A stretch of 32,057 nt of DNA, from positions 1 to 32,057 of the IMG/VR virus record IMGVR_UViG_3300032245_000464; one strand, given 5' to 3'. Position 1 is the stretch's first letter. The number at the start of each line of letters is the position of its first letter. The position numbers were made by a program, and so were the translations under genes. Positions 22,138 through 30,346 of this stretch are shown piece by piece. The notes below the pieces were generated by a model that saw only the letters and a list, made by a program, of their open reading frames with translations, had not been told where the DNA came from and did not search any database. This DNA is from a virus.

Positions 22138-24462
22138 TTATAGTTTACAGGATTCGCAGTCTTCTACATCATCAAAGTCAATGACTTCCAAGGGTGCAGC
22201 TTCTTCTTTGGCCGCTTTGGCACCTTGTTTGTTGATTAGACTGTAATAGAATGTCTTGATACCCCAGTGATGTGCTTGCATCAAGTTCTTGGCAATCAAT
22301 GTGGTGGGTACTTTGCGATCTGACCAGTGCGCAGGATTGTAGAATGTGTTGGTTGAGATTGACTGATCAATGTATGCTGCTAACACAGCGGCTGTTTTCA
22401 AGTAGCCAATGCAATCTTGTTGTGCCCACATTAGTTGGTACTTGTTTTTTAACTTGTGATACTCAGGTACCACTTGCGTCAAACTGCCTGCTTTAGATTC
22501 TTTGACTGAGATCAGGCTCATGGGCATTTCAATGCCATTGGTTGAGTTGATCACAACCGAGCTAGACTCTACAGGTGCCACTGCCATCAAGGTAGCGTTT
22601 CGAACTCCGTATGCTCGCATGTTGCCACGCAGGGTATTCCAATCCAGTGCAGGATCAGGTGTGAAGTCTGTGAGTTCGTTGACACCTTTGGCACGTAGTT
22701 CCCAAGGGAAAATTCCTTTGCCGTAACGTGTCTTGTCCGAGTCCTTGCAACAGCCTCGTTCTTTGGCCAATTCCACTGTGGCTTCGGTTAGGTAGTAGGC
22801 TTGGTGTTCCATCCAGGACTTGACTTCTGCTAGTGCATCTTTCTCGCCATATTCAAGTCCACGCTTGGCATGCCAGTAAGCCAAATTTGTAATACCAATG
22901 CCTAGTGGTTGAATCTCATCGTTGCTCAATTGAGACTGGATGGAGAGAAAATCTTGATAATCCAGTATGTTGCAAAGGCTACGCTGAAGAATGCGACAAG
23001 CACGGCGCATATCTTCTGGATGACGGAATGCGCCCCAGTTGATTGATCCAAGGGTACAAAGAGCGATGCGACCAGTATCGTCATCCAAACGTTTAAAGGG
23101 CTTAGTAGGAAGAAGTATTTCACAGCAAAGGTTACTCTGGTAAATGGTATGATATTCAGGATCAAACGGTCCTTGATTCATCACGTTGTCAACAAACACT
23201 AGATAGATACGTCCGGTGTCAGTACGTTCTTTGAGAATGCCTGACTTGAACACTTCTTCTGCACTCATTGTTTTCTTGCGCAGGTCCTTGCGCTTTTCGT
23301 ATTCAACGTACAGTTCTTCAAAGCGTTCAGTGTTTTGATAGAATGCTTCGTATAGATCTGGCACTTGGTTGGGGTCAAAGAATGTGATGTTTTCTTTGTT
23401 CTTGAAACGTCTCCAAAAGAACGCACTCAGCACCACACCATAGTCCATGTGGCGCACACGAGTTTCTTCTGTGCCTTGATTGTTCTTTAATACGATTAGA
23501 TCATCAAACTGATGATGCCATATGGGATAGAACACAGTGGCTGATGCATTGCGGATGCCGCCCTGACTACAACTGCGCAGATCACCAAACCACTTTTTCA
23601 AGAATGGAATCATGCCAGTGTGCATGATTTCGCCACCGCGAATTGGGGAGCCCAAGGGACGCAAACGTCCAATCTCTAATCCAATGCCAGCACGTTTGCT
23701 GGCATACTTGGCCATCATCTCACCGCTGGCAAATATACTATCGAGGTCATCATCGGATCGGATAAGAACACAACTGCTAAATTGCTTAGTAGGAGTACCA
23801 AGGCCAGCAAGCACAGGAGTTGCCAAAGTAAAGAGTCCATCACTCGCCGCAGTGTAATATTCTTTAATGTATCGCATGCGGGCTGTATTAGGTTCTTCCT
23901 TATGGAAAACTGTGGCCGCTGCCACCATGTATCTAACTTGCGGAGTTTCATATGTTTGTCCTGTACTACGATTCTTTACTAGGTATTTTTCAATCAACTG
24001 CTCTACTGCGGCATAACTGTAGCTTTCATCCTTGGCATGATCAATCATGTCTTGCATCTTGTTCCAGTCGTCCTCTGTGTACCATTCCAACAGTTCAGGA
24101 GTGTACAATCCGACTTCTACATTCTTCTTTACAAGATCATACAAGTGCGGAGGATCGTAGCTGCCGTATACATCTTTACGCAACATGCTGAGTCGCTGTT
24201 TGCCTGCCACATACTGATAGTTGGTATGCCCAACATCAGGGTTTGACTCTACATCAATCAAGTCCACAATAGCACGTAGTGTAATACCGTCAATTTCTTT
24301 GGTGGTAATACCATCGTAAAAGTGCAACTGTGCTTTGATCTCTACCATGCTCTGGCTAACGTCTGCTATGCCTGAACATACTTTGGCAATTTGGGTTTGC
24401 CATTTTTCCAAGGCGAGCGGTTCTCTACGCCCACTGCGCTTTACAACTGTAATGCTTTTCAT
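22138..24462 (-). CDS. nrdA: Ribonucleoside-diphosphate reductase class Ia, alpha subunit
   Basis: The 774-aa protein has an N-terminal ATP-cone (VVKRSGRREPLALEKW), the redox cysteines Cys231 and Cys469, the active-site loop SNLCCEILLPT (Asn444, Cys446, Glu448), the radical-transfer tyrosine pair in KTFYYSL, and a C-terminal CESC (Cys769, Cys772) that shuttles electrons from glutaredoxin. It reduces ribonucleoside diphosphates for phage DNA synthesis and, having an intact ATP-cone, should keep dATP feedback. Length matches bacterial NrdA. GGAT lies 4 nt before ATG. It heads the nrd segment of the long minus-strand run. Confidence 0.96.
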   Translation of the reverse strand: MKSITVVKRSGRREPLALEKWQTQIAKVCSGIADVSQSMVEIKAQLHFYDGITTKEIDGITLRAIVDLIDVESNPDVGHTNYQYVAGKQRLSMLRKDVYGSYDPPHLYDLVKKNVEVGLYTPELLEWYTEDDWNKMQDMIDHAKDESYSYAAVEQLIEKYLVKNRSTGQTYETPQVRYMVAAATVFHKEEPNTARMRYIKEYYTAASDGLFTLATPVLAGLGTPTKQFSSCVLIRSDDDLDSIFASGEMMAKYASKRAGIGLEIGRLRPLGSPIRGGEIMHTGMIPFLKKWFGDLRSCSQGGIRNASATVFYPIWHHQFDDLIVLKNNQGTEETRVRHMDYGVVLSAFFWRRFKNKENITFFDPNQVPDLYEAFYQNTERFEELYVEYEKRKDLRKKTMSAEEVFKSGILKERTDTGRIYLVFVDNVMNQGPFDPEYHTIYQSNLCCEILLPTKPFKRLDDDTGRIALCTLGSINWGAFRHPEDMRRACRILQRSLCNILDYQDFLSIQSQLSNDEIQPLGIGITNLAYWHAKRGLEYGEKDALAEVKSWMEHQAYYLTEATVELAKERGCCKDSDKTRYGKGIFPWELRAKGVNELTDFTPDPALDWNTLRGNMRAYGVRNATLMAVAPVESSSVVINSTNGIEMPMSLISVKESKAGSLTQVVPEYHKLKNKYQLMWAQQDCIGYLKTAAVLAAYIDQSISTNTFYNPAHWSDRKVPTTLIAKNLMQAHHWGIKTFYYSLINKQGAKAAKEEAAPLEVIDFDDVEDCESCKL

Positions 24463-24468
24463 TTTATC

Positions 24469-24894
24469 CTAACGAATTTTTTGTTTTATTTGTTCTTGAC
24501 TGACACGCCGACGGGGTTTTGACTTTCCCAGACTGATATTTACGACTTGATCAGGATCCCAATTCAGTATATATTTCTCTTGAGCGACTAGGACTAAATT
24601 GTCGCTTTGATATTCAATCATGCAGGAATCCTGCATGTCCACACGGTCTAGCATAGCTATAGTATACATGATTCCCAAGCCTCTAGCGACCGGACAATAC
24701 AGGTTATCACTCAATAACTGCCAGGGATCAGGCCAATCCGCTTGGTCGTCCCAATGCAAGTGGTAGGCAGTCCAGGGAGTTTGGAACCACCATTGATTGA
24801 TTTTGATTAAAGCAGGCTCTGAGTCCAGTGTTTGACATTGCTGTCTTAACTGTGCCCAACTCTCCAGCCGCTCACTGAAGTCTCTAGGCCACAT
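24469..24894 (-). CDS. T4-like phage conserved protein of unknown function (141 aa)
   Basis: Begins MWPRDFSERLESWAQLRQQC and is rich in Trp (KINQWWFQTPWTAYHLHWDD), ending in a basic tail KPRRRVSQEQIKQKIR. I recognise this Trp-rich protein from T4-like marine phages, where it commonly sits near replication or RNR genes; no function is known. It follows the tailspike gene by 5 nt and precedes nrdA by 6 nt. No strong ribosome site is visible. Confidence 0.72.
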   Translation of the reverse strand: MWPRDFSERLESWAQLRQQCQTLDSEPALIKINQWWFQTPWTAYHLHWDDQADWPDPWQLLSDNLYCPVARGLGIMYTIAMLDRVDMQDSCMIEYQSDNLVLVAQEKYILNWDPDQVVNISLGKSKPRRRVSQEQIKQKIR

Positions 24895-24899
24895 TGTGT

Positions 24900-26651
24900 T
24901 TAATAACTACGGCCCAAGTGTGTCAAACTATAATAGATTTTGCCAGCGGCTCTGGCGCTACTAGTGGTATACTTTATGCTCATTGTGCTGCCTACGTCAG
25001 TAACTTCTAATATTACATCAGTGTCTGAATTTTGCACATAGTCATCAGTATAACTCAATCCATCGCCGGCTGAATCGTCAGCATCGTTGACCACTGTCAT
25101 AGTACCTGTGCGTACTGAAGTTTCTCTAGTAATTGTGTAATCCATCTGGAATGCTTTGATCTGCACTGAACTCACTGTGAGCAATGTAGTAGCGGTGGCA
25201 CCAGCACTGAGTGTTGCTTGTGTACCAGTTTCTCTTACAAAACTGCCCATTTGAATTTGAGCGGCACTGTCAATACCAATGCTGGCAGGCACAGTCTGTG
25301 TGGTAGAATTAAAGATTTTAATTCTAGGATAGGTACCACTGTAAGCTGTAGTGCGCTGAAACATGTCTCCAACGCTGATATTGTTGATAGCATCAATTGT
25401 GATCACTGCTGATGCAGGACTTGCTGAGCCATTGAAGTGATTGCCTACGTCATAGAATATATTATATCCAGTGGCATTCAAACTCACCCCATTGATATAG
25501 ATGCCTTCTTCGTAGATGTTGTCAAACACATTGCCTATGAATTTTACACCTGTTGGCCCACCATTGCTGGGACTTGCACCTCCCAATATAGCACCTTGAT
25601 ACAACGTATCAAATTGACCGTTGCTGACTACACTGCCTTCAATTTGCTGTTCAGTATTCATGCTGTATGTAAATCCAGAAAACTTGCAGTTATCAAAGTT
25701 TACTTGTTTGCATGGCAGGCTTGGCGTGCTGGCCCAATCAACACATCGTGTGTCATCAACAGAAGTAGTGAGATCTGTTGCGGTCAACGGTCCAATAAAA
25801 TTCATGTTGCTGAAAGAACATTGTTGTGCGTTTTCAATCAACAGCCCATTGTTTATTTGGTCAGTAACAATGGCCATGCTGGACATTTCGATGTTCTTTG
25901 GTGGAGTGGCACCATTGGTGGCAATATTTACGCCGGTCTGTTGCAAACTGTCAGCAGTCTGCACCACATAACTAGGCAATGATTCAGCTGCCCAATACAA
26001 TGCATTTGAAATCACAACGCCTGTGGCAGGCACAGGAGCAATGCTTCTATAGTATGTGCTGGTGGGAACATAGTACACCAATGTGGCTTCAGCATAGGCG
26101 GTGTTGGCTGCCCAATTTTGCACTGAGAAATTGATGATCGAGCTGTCAGCGCCTTCGCCGTAGAGTCGAGCATAAGGCGGAATTTTTATTGTGTCAGTGA
26201 TTATATAATTACCGGCAGGGAAAAACAAACTGCGACGAATTGCAATGTTGTTCTGCACACAGAACAGTTGATACAATGCACGATTAATGGCTGCTGTGTC
26301 ATCTGTTACTCCGTCGCCTACTGCGCCAAAATCAGTTATCACTGCATAACTGTCCAGGCGACTTTGTATGCTTTGTGAAACAGGACTACTGGGTGTGGCA
26401 CCTGTTTGTGCAGTGTATCCAGCTGCTTCACCTTTGTAAGTGTACTGGCCAGCAAAACTCAAAATGTCCGAAAACTCAGTTAAGATCTCAGTGTTGCCAA
26501 CAACAGGAGCACCTTCTTCTAATGCACCATTACCAATGAACAATCTACGATCATCAACTGCCCAACCCAGTTCAGCTCCGGCCAGTGGTTGAGGTAAGTC
26601 TTCTTGTAGACCCTTGCGGGCGGTAATTCGAGATATTTGTATAATTGCCAC
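24900..26651 (-). CDS. Tailspike / receptor-binding protein with beta-helix domain
   Basis: The 583-aa protein has an N-terminal attachment segment resembling the Mtd N-terminal domain (RITARKGLQEDL, then LGWAVDDRRLFIGNG, 8-42) and a pectate-lyase-like right-handed beta-helix from about residue 104 (VITDFGAVGDGVTDDTAAIN) to about 430, followed by a Thr/Ser-rich C-terminal beta domain. This is the architecture of phage tailspikes that bind or cleave surface polysaccharide. No catalytic residues can be assigned by eye. Start is GTG at 26651 with AAGGA upstream, but that ribosome site is locked in a hairpin. It is embedded among metabolic genes, so its expression needs separate timing. This is a likely rapidly exchanged host-range gene. 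Confidence 0.85.
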   Translation of the reverse strand: MAIIQISRITARKGLQEDLPQPLAGAELGWAVDDRRLFIGNGALEEGAPVVGNTEILTEFSDILSFAGQYTYKGEAAGYTAQTGATPSSPVSQSIQSRLDSYAVITDFGAVGDGVTDDTAAINRALYQLFCVQNNIAIRRSLFFPAGNYIITDTIKIPPYARLYGEGADSSIINFSVQNWAANTAYAEATLVYYVPTSTYYRSIAPVPATGVVISNALYWAAESLPSYVVQTADSLQQTGVNIATNGATPPKNIEMSSMAIVTDQINNGLLIENAQQCSFSNMNFIGPLTATDLTTSVDDTRCVDWASTPSLPCKQVNFDNCKFSGFTYSMNTEQQIEGSVVSNGQFDTLYQGAILGGASPSNGGPTGVKFIGNVFDNIYEEGIYINGVSLNATGYNIFYDVGNHFNGSASPASAVITIDAINNISVGDMFQRTTAYSGTYPRIKIFNSTTQTVPASIGIDSAAQIQMGSFVRETGTQATLSAGATATTLLTVSSVQIKAFQMDYTITRETSVRTGTMTVVNDADDSAGDGLSYTDDYVQNSDTDVILEVTDVGSTMSIKYTTSSARAAGKIYYSLTHLGRSY

Positions 26652-26653
26652 AG

Positions 26654-26681
26654 TGTGATTCCTTGAGGTATCACATATTTA
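26654..26681 (-). promoter_or_regulatory. RBS-sequestering hairpin plus late-type TAAATA box of the tailspike gene
   Basis: On the minus strand TGTGAT (26670-26675) pairs with ATCACA (26654-26659); inside, CC pairs with GG across a TCAA loop with one A-A mismatch. The tailspike Shine-Dalgarno AAGGA is in the 3' arm. GCTAAATA ends at 26676, so a start six nucleotides downstream would be at about 26670 and would omit nearly the whole 5' arm. The hairpin also spans the stop codon of the exonuclease gene. Confidence 0.55.
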
Positions 26682-27432
26682 GCAAGTAATACTGTTCAAC
26701 CTTTTTCCACCACAAGTCCCGGTACTTTTCGAACTCCCGACCTTCCAGCACAAATTCCTGATATTCAGGCTGTGTGATCATGTTCATTTGTTCGTCTAGC
26801 TGGGGTTTAACGCACATCAAAACTACGCCTTTTTTGATTTTTGTACCATGTAATTCGTTATGTGCTTCTGCGTAGGCACACAACTGCACAAAGTAGTCAT
26901 CAATCCACTCGCGTTTTTTGGGCTTGTTGGTTTGCTTGTAGTCCAGGATGGCTTCTTCATTCAAGTGTATGCCCGCACCGTCTGTGGTACCTGCGTACAC
27001 TTTAGGAAAATACAGCGGAACTTCAATGCCCCAAAACTCACTCACATTTTTTAGCCCATGCTCTACAACTTTGTGTGCCATGGCATGGCTTGCCCAACTA
27101 AAAGGATTTGTGCCACGGTCTTTGATAGCGCCTTCTTTGACATACTGCTCAAGGTAGGTGTGCATCCTTGTGCCACGATTGGCTGCTTCTGTGGTGATGG
27201 TCTGTGCTTGTTCTACCCCTACTCTGGCACGCCAGTTTTGTAGTGCTTTTTTACTTTCCTCACTCTTGGTCTTGTCAAGTATGGTTGTCACAGAAGGCAG
27301 TTTGTTGCCGTCGGGAGTGGCATAATACCTCTTGCCTTCGATAACAACTCTAGGCACTGGCTGGTAATCAAAACGGGGATTTAACAAATTAAACTCTAAA
27401 ACTTTCTCCGCATCCACAGCGGTCGCGTTCAT
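26671..27432 (-). CDS. PD-(D/E)XK exonuclease (RecB/Cas4-like)
   Basis: A 253-aa nuclease from ATG 27432 (an ATG at 27477 would add 15 residues). It shows PSVTTILDKT, RGTRMHTYLE (His and Glu near the N-terminal helix), TTDGAGI with the first Asp, AILDYKQT supplying the D-x-K catalytic pair, and the helical FVQLCAYA with the Gln of motif QxxxY. This is the standard T4-like phage exonuclease related to RecB-family nucleases, acting in recombination or host-DNA degradation. Both candidate starts lie inside iscA (44 or 89 nt overlap) and neither has a clear ribosome site; a TTG nearer the conserved FNLLNPRF block is possible. Confidence 0.83.
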   Translation of the reverse strand: MNATAVDAEKVLEFNLLNPRFDYQPVPRVVIEGKRYYATPDGNKLPSVTTILDKTKSEESKKALQNWRARVGVEQAQTITTEAANRGTRMHTYLEQYVKEGAIKDRGTNPFSWASHAMAHKVVEHGLKNVSEFWGIEVPLYFPKVYAGTTDGAGIHLNEEAILDYKQTNKPKKREWIDDYFVQLCAYAEAHNELHGTKIKKGVVLMCVKPQLDEQMNMITQPEYQEFVLEGREFEKYRDLWWKKVEQYYLLNM

Positions 27433-27712
27433 TGGGGTTGGTAAATTCAAAACCTTCGTTGAGGCCTTGGCGTACATAGTCTACTTGGGTTCCACGCAAG
27501 TACACATCATGTTTTTTGTCAACTAGCACACAGAAATCATTTTGGGCATAATTTATGGTACTAGCATCAGGTTCATACTGTTTAACGTATTCTAACACAT
27601 AAGCCAATCCTGAGCAACCTGTTGTTTTTATGCCCAATCTTATGCCAGCATAGCCTTTGGCTTTGACTAATTTCTGTATTTTGGTTTGAGCCTGATCGGT
27701 TATGGTTATCAT
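27389..27712 (-). CDS. iscA: IscA/HesB A-type iron-sulfur carrier
   Basis: The 107-aa protein has the three invariant cysteines of the A-type carrier family: Cys33 in TTGCSG and Cys99 and Cys101 in RCGCGESF, with the family start MITITDQAQTKI. These proteins receive Fe-S clusters and pass them to target enzymes. HesB-like genes occur in several aquatic T4-like phages. It is next to a radical SAM gene that needs a 4Fe-4S cluster and shares the operon with IscU. TTAAATA, built on the stop codon of the upstream gene, ends 5 nt before ATG; there is no Shine-Dalgarno. Confidence 0.92.
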   Translation of the reverse strand: MITITDQAQTKIQKLVKAKGYAGIRLGIKTTGCSGLAYVLEYVKQYEPDASTINYAQNDFCVLVDKKHDVYLRGTQVDYVRQGLNEGFEFTNPNERDRCGCGESFRV

Positions 27713-27720
27713 ATTGATAT

Positions 27721-29439
27721 TTAATCTACGTCTGAGTGAATTTTGTCAATCATTTTTTGGAACTCAGAATTAACTGCCATTTTTAAAAATTTACGACGAT
27801 GATCAATCTCCAGAAATTCTGACAGGTATTTCAAAAAAGAGGCATCTTTGGTCAGTTGCAATCCCAGCGTTAAATCTGGAATTTGCGTGGGCTTGCCAGA
27901 AAAATCTATTGTATAATAAAAATTATTTTTCAGTGTCCAGTTGTGGTAAAGATTATTGTAAAGATTTGTATAGTGCTTGCTGGTTAAAAATTTATCAACA
28001 ATGCAAGAAATATTCAATGTTTGAGCACAGTGTTCTCGCAGTGCAAAATTAATAGCACTCAATGACAGGTACATAGCAGACAACAAATTCATTTGTACAA
28101 GATCTTTTTGATCAAAAGAACTGCTTTTTTTTGGAATTTTGCTTGAATAAACAGTGCCAAGTATTCTATTGCTGTAGATGTATTCGTATTGAAATTTGCG
28201 TTGATATTCAGGATCATATATGGCCGGACTTGCCGGCAACGGTTCGTTTAAAAAGATCACAGGTAAAATATCTTTTTGTGTTACTTGGTCAAGAGTTTGT
28301 CGCCAAGATGCAGGAGTCTGGCCAGGCAGTCCATATATCAACTGAGCTTTAACAATCAAATGGGGATATTTCTCGCGCAATTCATCAGCCATGGCAACAT
28401 GAACATCCCATCCAACATCAGGTCGATCAATGTTGTCTAATACCTGTTTGTTGATGTCTTGCACTGAGAAATTCAAAGTTTTATTGACCAGCTTGCCCTG
28501 TGCCATGATGTTGAAAATTTTCAAATTGTTTTCTTTTTTGAGCTTGCTGAAATTCCCGCCCACATGGAACCCAGCATTTTCATTGAGATTTTTTTGAGCG
28601 AAATAATCAATCATTTCGACATCTTCAGTGTACTGGCCAACATTGGCATCTGACAGATATATATTGGTCACTCCCAATCTTTGAAACAGATCAATTTCTT
28701 GCTGATAAGTGTTTTTTCGTCGAGACACTTTGTTGCCAAGTCCACTGTTCCAATCACAAAATGTGCATGAGTATGGGCATCCTCTTGTAAGTGTGTAAGG
28801 CAACCACACAGGTACATTTTTCTTTTTGGCATCTACCACCATGGCTTCAAACATTGTTTGGTTGTGTACAAACGGGCTGGTTTCTATCATTTTTACAAAC
28901 TTGTAGTCAGCCACTGTGGTTTTGCCAGTTTGCTGATTTCGCCAAGCACAGTTGGAAGTGTTGAATGCGATCAACGGTTTTTTAACAGCCAGGTGTGCAA
29001 CAATGTCTGCAAATGCCTGTTCGCCAGCACCGTATACTGCATAATCAATGCTGGGGTATTGATCAAAGAATTCTGAATTGTTGTTGACATCAATACTGGG
29101 CCCTCCAGCAATTATCTTAAACGTAGATTTCAACTGTGGTTTTATTGTTGCTATTTGCCGCGTCAAAAACGCATGATTCCAAAGGTAGTGGCTAGTGCAT
29201 AGCACATCTGCGTTTGTATGGTTGATGTGTTTGATTAATTCTTCGTCAGTGATTTCTTGCTGTATGGGAATCAACCATTCTAGGCATTCAGCCACGTCTG
29301 GATAAAACAAATCAATGTAGGTTTTTAATTGCAGTGCCGCAGGATACAGCCAAGCTGTGTGGCCACCAGCATGATAGAATAATATTTTTAGTTTGTTGTC
29401 TTGCTCAACAACATCACGTTGCTGAAAGGGTATCAGCAT
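27721..29439 (-). CDS. Radical SAM protein with N-terminal B12-binding-like domain
   Basis: The 572-aa protein has a Rossmann-like N-terminal domain (about 15-155, with KIIAGGPSIDV and YAVYGAGEQAF) typical of cobalamin-binding radical SAM enzymes, then the core LPYTLTRGCPYSCTFCDW with Cys221, Cys225 and Cys228, VTNIYLSDANVGQ, and KAQLIYGLPGQTPASW. The DxHxxG cobalamin-ligand motif is not seen, so cobalamin may be bound base-off without His, or not at all. Related enzymes are methyltransferases or cyclases of small molecules and peptides. The C-terminal 170 residues are unassigned. It lies between iscU and iscA and overlaps iscU by 26 nt. Substrate unknown. Confidence 0.85.
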   Translation of the reverse strand: MLIPFQQRDVVEQDNKLKILFYHAGGHTAWLYPAALQLKTYIDLFYPDVAECLEWLIPIQQEITDEELIKHINHTNADVLCTSHYLWNHAFLTRQIATIKPQLKSTFKIIAGGPSIDVNNNSEFFDQYPSIDYAVYGAGEQAFADIVAHLAVKKPLIAFNTSNCAWRNQQTGKTTVADYKFVKMIETSPFVHNQTMFEAMVVDAKKKNVPVWLPYTLTRGCPYSCTFCDWNSGLGNKVSRRKNTYQQEIDLFQRLGVTNIYLSDANVGQYTEDVEMIDYFAQKNLNENAGFHVGGNFSKLKKENNLKIFNIMAQGKLVNKTLNFSVQDINKQVLDNIDRPDVGWDVHVAMADELREKYPHLIVKAQLIYGLPGQTPASWRQTLDQVTQKDILPVIFLNEPLPASPAIYDPEYQRKFQYEYIYSNRILGTVYSSKIPKKSSSFDQKDLVQMNLLSAMYLSLSAINFALREHCAQTLNISCIVDKFLTSKHYTNLYNNLYHNWTLKNNFYYTIDFSGKPTQIPDLTLGLQLTKDASFLKYLSEFLEIDHRRKFLKMAVNSEFQKMIDKIHSDVD

Positions 29440-29809
29440 GTTTTTTTCTGTAGTCTTCTACGGCTGCTCGTATAGCATCTTCAGCAAGAATAGAACAATG
29501 AATCTTGACTGGTGGCAATGCGAGTTCTTGAGCAATCTCTGAATTTTTAAGAGCTGCGGCTTGGTCAAGCGTTCGTCCTTTAACCCACTCGGTAACAAGA
29601 GAGGATGAGGCAATCGCACTTCCGCATCCGTATGTTTTGAACCTGGCATCAGTTATCACTCCATCCTCGTTTACTTTTATCTGTAGTTTCATTACATCAC
29701 CACAAGCCGGTGCTCCTACCATGCCTGTGCCAATGGTGTCGTCAATGTCAAACTTGCCCACATTGCGTGGATTTTCATAGTGATCAATTACTTTTTGTGA
29801 ATAGGCCAT
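29414..29809 (-). CDS. iscU: IscU Fe-S cluster assembly scaffold
   Basis: The start is ATG 29809, giving 131 aa, because MAYSQKVIDHYENPRNVGKF matches the bacterial N-terminus and AAGGAA lies upstream; a longer frame from 29881 is not needed. Cluster ligands Cys36, Asp38, Cys62 and Cys105 are all present, as is LPPVK (98-102), the HscA chaperone-binding motif. By memory of the E. coli protein the similarity is very high across the whole length (for example GAPACGDVMKLQIKV and YGCGSAIASSSLVTEWVKG), suggesting fairly recent acquisition from a proteobacterial host. It should work with the host IscS and HscA. It overlaps its neighbours by 26 nt at each end. Confidence 0.95.
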   Translation of the reverse strand: MAYSQKVIDHYENPRNVGKFDIDDTIGTGMVGAPACGDVMKLQIKVNEDGVITDARFKTYGCGSAIASSSLVTEWVKGRTLDQAAALKNSEIAQELALPPVKIHCSILAEDAIRAAVEDYRKKHADTLSAT

Positions 29810-30338
29810 TAAATTGTTCCTTGGGGATAAACTTTGGTTCAGTGTCCTGAAGATGCTGATAATATTCTCTGCACTCTTCAATATTAGTTATTATCTTTCG
29901 ATAATTAAAAGGAGACTTTTTTGGCAAATCAATTTTATTAACTGGTATAAGATTCAACCGATTAAACACATGATCATGATGATTCAAAAAGTCTTCAAAA
30001 TAAAAATGTTCTATTCCAGCCCAGGGTTGGGAAAAGTCATGCTGTTGCTGATAATGTATGTTAAACAAGAATTCTTGGCGAAATACTTCTTGACTTATTG
30101 CAAATGGCTCAACATCTGCTAACTCATAATTGTTATACTGATGTGTTACTCGTCCTATTGACGCACTCAAAATAGCCCAAAATTTATTACGTCTACTTAC
30201 TGTTACCAAAAAAGTATTTGCATAGTCAACTTCTAATTTTGGATTATGTGTTTTTTCTGTTGAAACTCCAGCGGCGCCAACAAGAGCAATTAGATAATGA
30301 CTACCAACTCTGGTAGGAGAACTTATTAGATAGTGCAT
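29784..30338 (-). CDS. Sulfotransferase-like P-loop protein
   Basis: The 184-aa protein starts MHYLISSPTRVGSHYLIALV, resembling the 5'-phosphosulfate-binding loop of PAPS sulfotransferases (basic and small residues after an N-terminal strand), and has VTVSRRNKFWAILSAS (45-60), like the 3'-phosphate-binding SR helix. An FYFEDF element follows. It is shorter than bacterial sulfotransferases, so activity is uncertain. It is first after the consensus promoter at 30347-30375; ATG lies 8 nt from the -10 hexamer, implying an almost leaderless message. It overlaps iscU by 26 nt. Composition is AT-rich. Confidence 0.5.
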   Translation of the reverse strand: MHYLISSPTRVGSHYLIALVGAAGVSTEKTHNPKLEVDYANTFLVTVSRRNKFWAILSASIGRVTHQYNNYELADVEPFAISQEVFRQEFLFNIHYQQQHDFSQPWAGIEHFYFEDFLNHHDHVFNRLNLIPVNKIDLPKKSPFNYRKIITNIEECREYYQHLQDTEPKFIPKEQFNGLFTKSN

Positions 30339-30346
30339 TTGAATTG

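Noticed and set aside
22136-22141. TATAAT just upstream of the PRMT-like gene
   Set aside because: No acceptable -35 at 15-19 bp and only one base from ATG; unlikely to be a real promoter on present evidence.
25437-25982. 181-aa plus-strand ORF opposite the tailspike
   Set aside because: Antisense of a low-complexity beta-helix gene; Cys/Ile/Val-rich product without recognisable domains.
29810-29881. 24-residue N-terminal extension of IscU
   Set aside because: The bacterial start motif MAYSQ and an AAGGAA ribosome site lie at 29809; the extension overlaps the upstream gene and lacks a ribosome site.
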